From assembly GCF_035083965.1 (NCBI RefSeq), contig NC_089727.1, forward strand, positions 5,275,501-5,339,500: a stretch of DNA of 64,000 bases, given 5' to 3'. The notes beneath the pieces were generated by a model, which saw only the letters and a program-made list of their open reading frames with translations, was not told the DNA's origin and searched no databases. The translations under genes were made by a program, and so were the position numbers. Numbering within the stretch: the stretch's first letter is position 1; every line of letters starts with the position of its first letter. This stretch comes from Branchiostoma lanceolatum (Eukaryota > Chordata > Leptocardii > Amphioxiformes > Branchiostomatidae). Below, piece after piece: positions 41,401 through 48,700 of this stretch.

Positions 41401-44264
41401 CGATATGTAAAGAAATCCATTGTACATGTATTCAGAAAGGTTGGTTATGAAGCTTGCACATCCTTTTTCTGTCTTCTTTCCTTTGTCTAAGTCTTGGTAA
41501 CATTGAAAAGTTACCCCCCAAAAAATAGTTAGATAAGCTCTTGTCAGTCTTCTAGACTAGTCTTTCTTCTTTTTGATTTTGCAATATACCCCAATTAAAA
41601 ACAGGTAAAGGAATCAACTTGCTGGCATTTTGGAGAGTCACACATTGTTGAGGTTCAGTTCCACCTTCAGACATGATGTATTGGGTGTCTGTTCCTGTGA
41701 TTCGGCTGATTTCCCCCGTCCCCCAATCCTGGAGCATTTGTCACTGTGCGAATAGTAATGACAACCTTACTGCAAATTCATGCCCAAAGGCTAGTAGCAA
41801 GCAAACAACTAACACTATGCCTGTTGTCACATTTCCAAACCAGGGCCCGGCCAGGCAGTTTACAGGAACGAAAAGTATAATATAGAAGACAACAAAACAC
41901 ACAAAACGTTAAAGAAATAATCATGAGCACGATTTGTGTACATGTATATTTCTTGACACACAGTTTTATTTTTCGTTCCCGCAAACATCCCGAGCAGGCC
42001 CCAGTTTGGAAATATGACCATAACATTACAAGTAAACAACAGCCAGGGTCCTCCTCAGAAATTTATATTAAAGCTATAAGAAGGATCCAATGTAAATTTG
42101 AATTGATAAATTTTAGCAAAATGATCTGGAAATTAGGGAAGAAACACCGTAAATTTAGAAGCAGTACTAAGCTTGCAGTGCTAAGCTAGCAGCCCAATTA
42201 TTCCACAGTACAGCATATACAATGTATCATTAGAACGTACAAGGATGAAGTAGCTGTTCTGTATACATTTTGTATTCTATACCACTACAAATAGAGCATG
42301 GCTCACACCTGTGACAAGACAAATGACCTCCATCACTCCAGCCAGCCATGGGGGCTTGCCTATGCATAGTGTGGGCCTCCACAGCGCCTATAAAGTGTCC
42401 AATTCCTTGATGGTTTGCCTCTCAGAATATTCAGCAGTTTACTGTCTGGAAATACAGTACCTTACAGAGAGTGGAACTGAAATTTTCAGAAGAAATTGTG
42501 AAGATCGAAGTTTAAGTTGTCAGGGGACAGGTCACCCACAGCAATGAAAAGTCATTTATTTTATCATCAAAATGCATGAGTTTTTTATTGCCATATATTG
42601 AAATAGCCAAAAGTGAAAATATTACCTTTTTACAAACATGAAAAATTTAACAGCTGAATGTGATATTTGGCTGCTATTGTAAAAGATGCATCAGAATGAT
42701 TGTATGACTAATTAGGAGGTGAACACTGTTGTCTTTGGCATCAAGTATTTAGTAATTTATACAAAAACAACATAATGCAATCATACCTGCATATCATGTA
42801 TTATAGTCTCATATTTTTCAATTAAATTCTTTTGATAAAAACACTGCTTAAGGGAGTTAATGGTATTCCCGCATTGGAACGTGGGGCGAGCAAGGCAGTA
42901 ATATTCTTTTAAATGCTTTCAACAAGTAGCCGTTTTGCAAATGCCAACGAAATGTTTTGAGTTAATAAATAATGTATGATCTATGCGATTTTTGCTATCA
43001 TACTGTGGTGGAGTAACAGAAAATCATTTTGCCCAGATTAGGACGAATTTTCTTTTCTTTCAGAAAATGCTGGCATCAGTCCCCACCTGTGCCCCACATC
43101 CACCATTGATTGGAAACTAGGTCAATGACCCTAAGCACAGATTTATCAGTCTATATCACCTGTGCGAGGGGCTCTCCAACGGAGAAATGACCAATTTCAA
43201 TTCTAACCAAAAAACACTTGCAGGAACTCTCCAGAGACTGGGAGAGCGGTAATGTTTGTGTTGCTACGTGTATCACGAAGGCTCGACAATTTGTGATCAT
43301 CTGATATACTGTACCATTCATGCAGATATCCACAGCAGGAATTTGGAATGCTTTCAAACATGGTATCATCTGTAGGATACCATTACTCAAGGTCTTTATC
43401 ACCCAAGCATTGGTATTTTACCCAAAGGGCATGATACAGCATGAATACAAAATAAGTTGTTATCCAGGGGCCCTGCACTGCTGACTTCATTTTCCTACTT
43501 CTAATGTTTAAAGCAGTATAAGCTGCAGCATTTTGGTTTTATTGTATGGTAAGAAACATTTAGTAAAAAAATAATTCATTTAACATGGAATTTCCTATTA
43601 TATAAGTTATTGGTATGTCTTTAACAGAAATGGGTGTGGTCGCTGGTGTTATTTGTCAGTGACTATCTAAGTAGTGCAAATAGGGCACCTTGAAGTTGGT
43701 ACTTCGGTCTATCAGAGATATGTAAAAATTGGTAACATGGTTTTAAAAAACAGTTGTAGAATTATTAGATCATGTACTTGTAACATTTAAACTTTCAAGG
43801 AAATATATTGTAGGAAACTTGAAACCAGGTGAAGCTCTTAAGTTGTGCAACAAAAATATATGGTTTATACGAATCTACTAACAAAATTCCACCAGCCGCG
43901 TGAGGGTACATAATTCCGCCACCCCGAAAAGATACGTCCAAACAGATATCCAACACAACGTCCTGCAGTATAATGCACTCCTTCATATCTAAACTGTACA
44001 TATCTGGTGTGTGCTACACTAGAGATCTCTCAAAGCCTCTGTTTTTCAAAGTGGTGGATTTATGTATCCTGACGGATTAATGTTAATGGAGGTTACCAAC
44101 ATGAAACCATTCATCATCCAGGAAATGAGAGACTTGAAGTCATAGATTGCTTACGATTGTTTTTTTAATTTTTCAGTGGAATCCCAACCCCCGGGAGCGG
44201 GATCCCCAGAGCGGGGATGCGAGGGATGCGTGGCGAGGAAAACTGGAGGGAGGGATGCTACTGA
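11170..44264 (+). CDS. slain: SLAIN-family microtubule plus-end protein, 13 coding exons
   Basis: SLAIN1/2 proteins link EB1, CLIP-170 and ch-TOG at growing microtubule ends and promote polymerisation (known for the family). Thirteen exons with matching phases give 1,238 aa, or 495 aa without exon 6; vertebrate SLAINs are about 570-580 aa. Seen in order: an N-terminal coiled coil (KLQDLVKKLEKQNEQLR, residues 15-31); an acidic stretch into the conserved W-L-Y-x-S-P (about 95) and LLLKLDE; YTSVYSPN (about 145); the signature MARIQEES (about 245-252); a long charged insert (exon 6); LRQEL; serine/proline-rich basic repeats; LRRSMPNLS (exon 10); five S/T-G-I-P motifs, which fit EB1-binding SxIP sites; and the C-terminus NWREGCY. 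Both termini align well with the family. The start ATG is the first in this frame and gives the conserved N-terminus. It could be the single pre-duplication ortholog of SLAIN1 and SLAIN2. Confidence 0.93.
12483..12515. repeat. Short perfect hairpin
   Basis: TGAGTATGAAACAAAT, one base, then ATTTGTTTCATACTCA. It lies in SLAIN intron 1 with no sign of a transposon end. Confidence 0.6.
13395..13625. mobile_element. GC-rich transposon fragment ending in GGTTTGACTGTA
   Basis: A GC-rich block inside AT-rich intron contains AGGTGGCCGCTAT twice and GTGACC-type words, and ends in GGTTTGACTGTA. A similar end, with GGTGGTCCTTA and GGTTTGACTGTA, occurs at 62410-62455. This indicates a dispersed repeat, probably a DNA transposon remnant. 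No coding capacity was seen. Confidence 0.4.
13784..13850 (+). repeat. (TAGAG)n plus TCAGGTAGGATG dispersed repeat
   Basis: Five tandem GTAGA-type pentamers are followed by CAGTCAGGTAGGATG. The same pentamer run plus TCAGGTAGGATG occurs at 54386-54435, and a shorter inverted pentamer run at 15872-15887. A microsatellite-tailed retroelement 3' end is possible. Confidence 0.5.
15411..15477 (+). mobile_element. LINE 3' tail fragment with (CAAA)n end
   Basis: GACTCCAGGAAGAATAG, ACTAATGGAGATCCTAAT and a terminal AAACAAACAAACAAAC run resemble the end of a non-LTR retrotransposon, where a short tandem repeat replaces poly(A). A (TTTAC)n microsatellite precedes it at 15344-15365. Confidence 0.45.
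17430..17660 (+). pseudogene. LINE reverse-transcriptase C-terminal remnant
   Basis: The frame contains NTRTFLPTTVELWNKLPETI, the pattern (F-P-x-x-x-x-x-W-N-x-L-P) found at the end of many LINE open reading frame 2 proteins. No upstream reverse-transcriptase or endonuclease domain is present, so this is a 5'-truncated copy in the SLAIN intron. Confidence 0.6.
18136..18205. mobile_element. Palindromic MITE, TAGCCTGG family
   Basis: Arms TAGCCTGGAATCCAAACCTATT and its reverse complement (two halves of about 22 bp) surround a short loop. The flanks GTATGATTA and GCATGAATA agree at most of nine positions, a decayed target duplication. Same family as 4006-4072, 26616-26732 and 62815-62900. Confidence 0.65.
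20756..21658 (-). CDS. Hypothetical small two-exon protein inside the transposon
   Basis: A CpG-rich block (21560-22060) contains ATG in an AAGATGGCGG context at 21658, then 33 codons (MAAGGPGATN... ending TTQMP) to a donor CAG|GTAATG at 21559. About 660 bp downstream on the minus strand, an open stretch ending in TAA at 20756 encodes an acidic segment (SEEEESDKDPTDM) and RLDILFAVNNFVVLV. With an acceptor inside GGAATGAAG|AG the frames join; the stronger acceptor CACAG|GAATG joins out of frame. No family recognised. It could be a captured host gene fragment, an element-encoded protein, or noise. Confidence 0.25.
21900..22060 (-). promoter_or_regulatory. CpG-rich promoter-like block inside the transposon
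   Basis: High CpG content, a minus-strand AGTGACGTAA-like CRE word (plus-strand GTGACGTAACG near 21951) and the closely downstream ATG at 21658 look like an animal promoter on the minus strand. Function is inferred from composition only. Confidence 0.25.
22541..22698 (+). pseudogene. Truncated Myb/SANT-like transposon protein
   Basis: The ATG opens MPKKKNKTPSATSAGGRW, a lysine-rich start followed by the first helix of a Myb/SANT (trihelix-like) domain: GGRWRDEETRVLIAIWG, with the spaced Trp residues expected. The frame stops after HRKRDIYRTK, so the domain is cut off in its middle. Harbinger elements carry such a Myb-like gene beside the transposase; this is its remnant. Confidence 0.55.
24116..24587. 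mobile_element. Harbinger-like MITE with TTA duplication and internal minisatellite
   Basis: Perfect inverted ends GGCTGCACCAAGTAATTTTT and onward (about 33 bp, through GGATGACGTCC) are flanked by TTA on both sides. The interior holds four or five copies of CTGCTGACAGGATGATC-like sequence in both orientations (24230-24380). A degraded relative lies at 45460-45795. Confidence 0.75.
25916..26085 (+). repeat. 43-bp tandem array duplicating the exon 2 acceptor
   Basis: The unit TTGACAAACTGCCTTGTTCT...CCCTCAGGTTGTACGTTGTACA repeats with an exact 43-bp period. AG acceptors fall at 25944, 25987, 26030 and 26073. Only the last leads to an open exon; each earlier one would read W-L/F-Y-V-V-H-stop. 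Confidence 0.85.
26074..26222 (+). CDS. slain: SLAIN exon 2
   Basis: It encodes LYVSPARTATPTHKNTSPYK then WVRQDFEKSSPEIDSTRQSL and LLKLDECSR, closely matching the vertebrate segment after the acidic SW motif (L-Y-S-S-P ... W-x-R-Q ... SP-E ... LIHKLDQ). Phase 2 in, phase 1 out (AGAG|GTAACT). Confidence 0.93.
26327..26620. mobile_element. Inverted-repeat MITE, GGGCCCGGCC family
   Basis: The ends GGCTAATGCTTTGGTCC...AATCCGGGGCCCGGCCGGGC and its reverse complement (about 42 bp, a few changes) face each other. A related, more diverged copy is at 41812-42027. No coding content. It abuts the TAGCCTGG palindrome at 26616. Confidence 0.6.
26616..26732. mobile_element. Palindromic MITE, TAGCCTGG family, longer copy
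   Basis: TAGCCTGGTATCGAAACCTA on the left is mirrored by TAGGTCTGGATACCAGG on the right around a ~75-bp spacer. The right end is CA instead of CTA, and no clear target duplication remains. Confidence 0.5.
27377..27520 (+). CDS. slain: SLAIN exon 3
   Basis: Acceptor CTTTCTTTCAG, donor CTG|GTGAGT, phase 1/1. It encodes GYTSVYSPNVSRDSNDQIAS then LSPIEEAQPPSPTIPQIKQQ; YTSxYSPN matches the vertebrate proteins. Confidence 0.92.
28185..28239 (+). CDS. slain: SLAIN exon 4 (55 nt, serine-rich)
   Basis: Phases demand an exon here: exon 3 leaves 1 nt while exon 5 needs 2. CATCACCAG|CCTCC to CCCAG|GTGGGT supplies 55 nt, reading (A)SKWSSASSPSRSGTLTP(S). Serine-rich sequence is expected at this point in the family. 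The donor is the first unit of a downstream minisatellite. Confidence 0.75.
28219..28475 (+). repeat. ~75-bp minisatellite duplicating the exon 4 donor
   Basis: Units begin near 28219, 28298, 28370 and 28445 with GTCAGGCACCCTCACACCCA followed by GGTGGGTTTTATG. A fifth partial unit lies at 28797-28835. Units 2 and 3 carry intact CCCAG|GTGGGT decoy donors. Read-through from exon 4 meets TAA within 10 bases of the true donor. Confidence 0.75.
29048..29172 (+). CDS. slain: SLAIN exon 5 (signature motif)
   Basis: It encodes TPLDEAFLRRKESDDADDED then EDSYKLQDMTDVQVMARIQEE, matching the vertebrate YKLNDVTDVQILARMQEES signature. It ends GAAA|GTAAGT, phase 1. Confidence 0.95.
29551..31779 (+). CDS. 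slain: SLAIN exon 6: giant 743-codon insert with duplicated signature
   Basis: This single uninterrupted exon of 2,229 nt has acceptor CTCCCTGTAG, donor GAAA|GTAAGG and phase 1/1. It encodes LRKSQTSTPT onward: a serine/proline part with a predicted helix (MDKILKSARAILEFG); a long charged region (exon residues about 170-330) likely coiled-coil; acidic stretches; KLPESYLKLKQLLAEG; and a basic serine-rich end with RRSGLKPPRSFG. It closes with HVDDVKLVARLQEES, a second version of the exon 5 signature. Because it is symmetric, it can be included or skipped without a frameshift. No counterpart of this length is known to me in vertebrate SLAINs. Confidence 0.88.
32852..32887 (+). CDS. slain: SLAIN exon 7 (36 nt)
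   Basis: It encodes LRQELSPRRLS, continuing QEES as the vertebrate QEES-LRQEY does. It joins equally well to exon 5 or exon 6. Donor T|GTAAGT, phase 1. Confidence 0.9.
33153..33353 (+). CDS. slain: SLAIN exon 8 (serine/proline/arginine-rich)
   Basis: It encodes SPRQRPDTLPYDDGDPYPED then SPRNLYYSPRDSRSSSRSQS and SPRNQSPKVQR. The S-P-R-N repeats match the vertebrate [20 protein letters not shown] stretch, a basic microtubule-proximal region rich in potential proline-directed phosphosites. Phase 1/1. Confidence 0.92.
33580..33690 (-). repeat. Dispersed repeat fragment
   Basis: ATCCAGTTGCTTGAGTA...TATCTTATTACCTGGATGT is the inverse of the repeats at 7306-7380 and 36331-36520. It lies just before exon 9 (33700), so the repeat forms part of the upstream intron end. 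Confidence 0.55.
33700..33780 (+). CDS. slain: SLAIN exon 9
   Basis: 81 nt, phase 1/1, acceptor CTCCTTGTAG. It encodes DDNRSGSSNLSGSNSSLHST and PVNGEGR, a serine/asparagine-rich linker. Confidence 0.85.
35038..35207 (+). CDS. slain: SLAIN exon 10 (RRSMPNLS motif)
   Basis: It encodes EKQPLRRSMPNLSKSTNPAT then SPAARESGLRQPQ. The first part matches the vertebrate EEKLRRSLPNLSRTS. Phase 1 in, phase 0 out (CAG|GTAGGA). Confidence 0.93.
36223..36258 (+). CDS. slain: SLAIN exon 11, candidate 36-nt microexon
   Basis: TTTCATGTAG|TTGCTC to TACATG|GTAAGT encodes LLMRSYAPLSYM in phase 0/0. Splice signals are strong and the phases agree, but exons 10 and 12 would also join directly in phase 0, so it may be alternative or spurious. 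Confidence 0.5.
36331..36564. repeat. Dispersed repeat pair ending in a hairpin
   Basis: GAAGGTTAGACATCCAGGTA appears at about 36333 and 36463, and a near-perfect hairpin (arms 36487-36524 and 36527-36564, containing CAACTGGATGGATTTT) closes the region. Same family as 7341-7420. Confidence 0.6.
37688..37756 (-). pseudogene. tRNA-Arg(TCG) pseudogene
   Basis: The minus strand has an A box TGGCCGATCTGG, an anticodon region CGCTTCGGACCCAGAAGAT resembling arginine TCG tRNAs, and a B box GGTTCGTCTCC with one mismatch. The acceptor, D and anticodon stems do not pair properly, so it is a decayed tRNA or a tRNA-derived SINE head. Confidence 0.5.
37960..38012. repeat. Tandem 27-bp duplication containing ATGCAAAT
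   Basis: GCCGTCCTGTGTCACATGCA followed by AATCTGC occurs twice head to tail. Each copy holds the octamer ATGCAAAT, a known POU-factor word; function is not implied. Confidence 0.6.
38079..38106. repeat. Perfect GC-rich palindrome with NRF1-like core
   Basis: GCGTTTCGGCGC, then GCAT, then the exact reverse complement. The centre GCGCATGCGC is the consensus-like NRF1 site. It lies in an otherwise AT-rich intron. Confidence 0.6.
38276..38475 (+). repeat. Intron segment similar to the one before exon 13
   Basis: CTCCGCCTCCCTGAAAA..., AATGCACTCCTGCATA, CTAGAGATCTCTCAAA and GTGGCGGAT are matched in the same order at 43900-44065, at a similar distance from the next exon. Confidence 0.6.
38540..38658 (+). 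CDS. slain: SLAIN exon 12 (S/TxIP repeats)
   Basis: Acceptor CAACTATTTCAG, donor AAAAG|GTGGTA, phase 0 to 2. It encodes LRQSGSGIPRGTGIPTRQSP then KSGIPRPGQRRGIPVPK. The motifs SGIP, TGIP and SGIP fit EB1-binding SxIP; GIPVP matches the vertebrate GGIPVPRSK. Confidence 0.92.
39402..39690 (+). repeat. 38-bp minisatellite in intron 12
   Basis: AAGACAGCATCCATTGGCTA plus TGAAAGTAACCATAGGCC repeats about six times with few changes (C/T at one site), with degenerate edges on both sides. Confidence 0.9.
41229..41735 (+). repeat. Imperfect tandem duplication in intron 12
   Basis: The segment with GTATTCAGAAAGCTTGGTTA, GAGTCACACATTGTTGAGGT and CAGACATGATGTAT (41229-41390) recurs at 41428-41735 in the same order, with an insertion between the blocks. 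Confidence 0.6.
41812..42027. mobile_element. Inverted-repeat MITE, GGGCCCGGCC family, diverged
   Basis: CATTTCCAAACCAGGGCCCG ... CAGGAACGAAAAGTATAAT on the left mirrors the right end (reverse complement CATATTTCCAAACTGGGGCC ... GGGAACGAAAAATAAAAC). Internal sequence shows no coding capacity. Confidence 0.55.
44177..44264 (+). CDS. slain: SLAIN exon 13 (C-terminus and stop)
   Basis: The acceptor ATTTTTCAG supplies 1 nt completing Ser, then GIPTPGSGIPRAGMRGMRGE ENWREGCY and TGA at 44262-44264. The final NWREGCY corresponds to SWKDGCY at the end of vertebrate SLAINs, fixing the gene's end. It adds two further SGIP motifs. Confidence 0.95.
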
Positions 44265-45459
44265 TGACCTCGTGTCTCCATGGATACCACAGTCTTCCAG
44301 TGTTGCAATCAATTATGAACCTTCACCTTAGAACTTTACCCTCACTGCTGGCTGGGTTCTGAGCTGATTAAAACAGATTACTTCTACTGATGATGGCTTG
44401 CATTGTTGAAACTATATAGCTTTCATTCGGAGTCCATCCAGCTAAAAGTAAAAGATGTATATTGAAATAGCTTTTAAGACGTGTTCAAAAATTCTGTAAT
44501 GGTTATAAAATTGGGAAAAGGAAGAAAAGAAATACAAAATACAAAAGAAAAACAATCTTGGCCTTTCTAAACTCATTCAAATCAGGCCTATACTCTTTAA
44601 TACAGCAACTTGATATCTATGAAGAAATATGACTTACAATTCTTATGCTGTTATATCTTTGTACGAGACCAACTTGTAAATGCAGAAAAAAGTGTGTGAC
44701 TGTTGTAAGTACGGGAAGAATTTGTAGGTTGTAAAATTTGTGACTGTTACACTCTAAACTGACTTGTAAGACCACTGAGGATAAAGGCAGGTTTAGGTAT
44801 GTTTAACAGGCTTGAAAACACAACCAGAATTATCCTCCAACGTATCCTACATAGCTCACTGTCCCTGACCCTCAACAAACGCTGGGATTACATCGCTGGT
44901 CGTGAAATAGATTTGCTGCATGGCATTTAATGTACATGTACGTCAGACTTTATAGCGTCATGAATGTTTATGACGATTAGGTCACTACACAGGATGTGAT
45001 CTTACAGCCGTCTCAGCTGATTTGTGTTGGTCTCATGCAAAAGCCTGTTCTGTCCATATAATGGCATAACGATAATGTGCTTCGAACACCTTTGTGAATA
45101 TTTCAACAATGTATGAGAAGAAGAACTATTTTCACTCTCAACACGACAATATGATATTGAGCATGACCACATTTTTTTAAAACATTGATGTGGAAACTTA
45201 AATGTCAGTCACCAGTTTATGATTGATAGGATTTGCGGTCAGAATTTGGTAGTGAAACAGGGCACTTAAGTGGCCACTGTCAGCTGTACATGCTATATCT
45301 TAAGGCCACTTAACTTGATTTTATGGATAATATCCTCGGGAGCTTTCAGCTCTGATGATAAAGTGCAGAAAATGTGGCTTGTTTTTCAGCAACCATTCGA
45401 CAACAAGACTTTCCATGACATTTGCAAAAGGTTCACAAATCTTTTGCCACTGCTAGTAA

Positions 45460-45795
45460 GGCCTAACTGATGTGATTATATGGATGACATCCTCTGAGCA
45501 CCCTAAAACTGATGTGAGCATGTGAAAAAAAGATGAGCACAAAAGTTGCCTTCATTATGAAAGCTAAGTGGTCAGGAAGGTTGAACAAATGACTGAACAC
45601 ACAGAACATGGTATACCAAACAATATTTTTTTTCACATCTTCTTTGACTTTGGAAGACTTTGCCCAACATTTTTGCAGATTTGCTCATTTTGGTAGCTTC
45701 TTTGTACACTTTACAGAATGGTCACAAATTTATTTTGAAAACGGACGAAAATTGATATGAGCACGGACGTCATCCAAATGTATATATGATCAAGT
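45460..45795. mobile_element. Degraded relative of the 24.1-kb MITE
   Basis: Left TATGGATGACATCCTC and right ACGGACGTCATCCAAATG keep the GGATGACGTCC part of the 24116-24587 inverted ends, with GTGAGCATG/ATGAGCAC inside. The outermost ends are not conserved. Confidence 0.4.
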
Positions 45796-48700
45796 CAGTG
45801 TGGCCAAACTATGGCTGACAGCAACTTCTTGATTTGCAGGGTGTGAGCACAAATCCCTGCCCATCTGTCCAAACCTTTTCTCTTCTTTTGGGAACAGGCC
45901 AGAATGCAATGAGTATGGAAATGCCAGCCATAAAACCAAGCTTGTGTGGTCTAATGTGTGTTCTTTGCACTCAATATTGCATGCTGTTTGCAAACTCTGA
46001 TGCCAGCCTGTTGAAATGTCAGGTCTTCACCTCTATAGCGGGGAATATCAATAAGCTCCTTTCCAGTTGGCTGGCTGAAAGCTGTTGGTCGAAAATAGGT
46101 ACCAAATGGACCAATCAAGGCCTTCAGCACACCTGCTCTCCAGTGAATTGAAATCTGATCTGCCATCTCCATATTGCAATTTTGTTGAAGACTGGTACTA
46201 TTAGTCTTTACCTGTCGAATGGAAAATTCTGTAATATTATTGCAAGTAAAATATGTACATGTCACAATATGTTTGATGCTTAATCAATATAATCTTCAAG
46301 TTGGTGGTATATGATTTATCTAAGAACTGCAGATGCCAGTACAATGTATGGTCTATCCTGAGGTTGAACAGTTGAAAATGAAAACAAGTTTGCAACAAAT
46401 AGGAGAAAACAGTAAAAAAAGTACAAAAATTACATGAAAACCCAAAAAAGGATTAAATAATAAATTTTATTGAAGCTCCAAGGAGCAAAAACCTTGCTGT
46501 GGACCCTCTCTTCAAGGTCAAGAGGATGGTTCAAAGTCATGTGGCTGGTTCTATCTGAGTGGAGATGTAATTGTAGCCATGTTGCTGGTGACCCTCAGGC
46601 CCTTATTCCTGCACTTTGCCTTCCTTACACCTCACAGTCAAAGCTCTTCACCAACATCAAAGCTACTTTCTTACCGCAGCTTGCATTGCTGATCTCGCAT
46701 ACATGTACTACATTATGCAGTACTTTGCTCGGCACTGCAGCAAACAGTTACCATAGCAATTCGCCCACGTCTAGCCTTCCATGCATCTCATGGTCTTAAC
46801 CTATTTTCTACACTACCTGCCCATAAATCTACCCTCGCACTCTCCTAATTGTTGTAAGAAAAATAACCCATTAAAACAACCACATAACGATGTTGATAAC
46901 GAAGATCGTTTCTCCGGGAGGCATAACAGAAAATGATTGCCTTGTAGTTCTGTAATGATAATTGACTTTCCCTCTCAACATCTGTGGGCATTTTGCCAGA
47001 CGTGCATGGTCCAGTGCAGCTTTTCTAGGTGAAAAAATTGAAGCTTTCAGACGTGATTTGCTAACCTCTTGCTTTTCATAAATGTTTAGAAAAAAAAAAC
47101 ATAAAATGATACAAGAAAACAGGTAGCAGACCACTTGATGCACTGTTTGAAATTTTATATGATCTACGCTTTAGTGAAAATAAAAGATCTTTGGTTTCAC
47201 ATTTTGCTCCGCCACACATTTTATGGAAGTGGTTTTTGATTGGTCATTACCTACACTGGAGCATCATGGGAACCTGCATGATTTTTTTTTTTACCATCAT
47301 GATAATGACCAGTAACCTTTTTGACCCACTGACTGAAGCATTGAAAACATCTTTAATAGGAAAATGTTTCAAGCTCATCTGGGAGAAAATTTTCAAAAAC
47401 TGTCAAATTTTGTATAATTCATGCCTTGATCAAATATCTATATATGCGTTTGTCTGGCGAGAGTTTGAGCAGTTATTTCAGCAATCCAAAAGTTAATGAT
47501 GCAGGGTTGCCGGCGGCAGACACAGTAATAGTGATGCTGCACCATCTCCAGCTCCCTGAAGGGCCTGGTCCTGCATGTAGCCTGGCCCTGCATATTAAAG
47601 GAGCGGGGTGTTTTATGGCGTTGTCAGCCTTCCCTACGGCTCCGTGCTGAGGTGCAATAAGGGGGTTTCTTCTCTCTCAAGGACTGATATCAATTTACTT
47701 CTTGAATGAAATCTGGGAATCAAGTTTTACAAAAAAATCCAGACAGAATTTTGACAATCTTTCTAGAAACATTTGGAGATCTGCTTTGCTTGACTATCAG
47801 AATAGAGTTTGCGTCTTCCGTCTCTTGAGCAAAAATTCAATACTTATGCTTGCTGTTATCACAGTTCACCATCAGCTACTAACTCTATCGCATGTTTTGA
47901 CCAGCCATATAGATAATACATGCATCTTTTCTTCTGATACAAAACAGTAAAATCATAATTTTCTGAGCCATACTGGATTTTGTTACTTTAAAGGATTATT
48001 TCAAGTTACACATACATTGTATTTCCTTATGAGGACATTAAAGCTAATTTAGCAAAAAGATGCAATCAGTAAGATATCATTTTGGGAATACATCTAACTT
48101 GTAGTTGCAGTTATGTCTGACATTTTCTCTTTGTAACTGTTGAAATTTGACGTGGACCATCTTGAAGCACTATCAATATCCCCAGTGCAATTTAACCCCA
48201 ACTTGCATACAGAGTGGAGAGCTGCCCTGTGCAGCATACTAAGTAGGTACCACGTCTTACAGCTTTTCTCATTGATCCTTTGACAGCAAGACAAAATGTC
48301 AAGCCTCTTAGGGAGCCTTGTTCTTTAATAGCCCACAGCACCAATGAATATTTGAAACGCAAACAAATTATAAGACCACACTCTAATGAAATTCTGTGTC
48401 TTGCATATCTGTCAAGAGATTAACGTTAAGTGACCGCACAAAAAATTGGCCAGTTCACTGATATACCGATCACATAAACTCACCATAAAATGCTTGAAGT
48501 CCAGAGTAATATCTAAAACTCTATCTTAATTTATATGACGGTCACATTTTCTTCATTCTATTTTGTTACAGTATTAAAGTCAGGAGCACATCTAGCAATC
48601 AATATCTTATATAAGACCAGGATTAACAAAGAAGTAATTTTGTTTGGAACGCTTGATTTCAAAATTCAGAACTGGTTGGTCGGAGAACCATGGAATTAAA

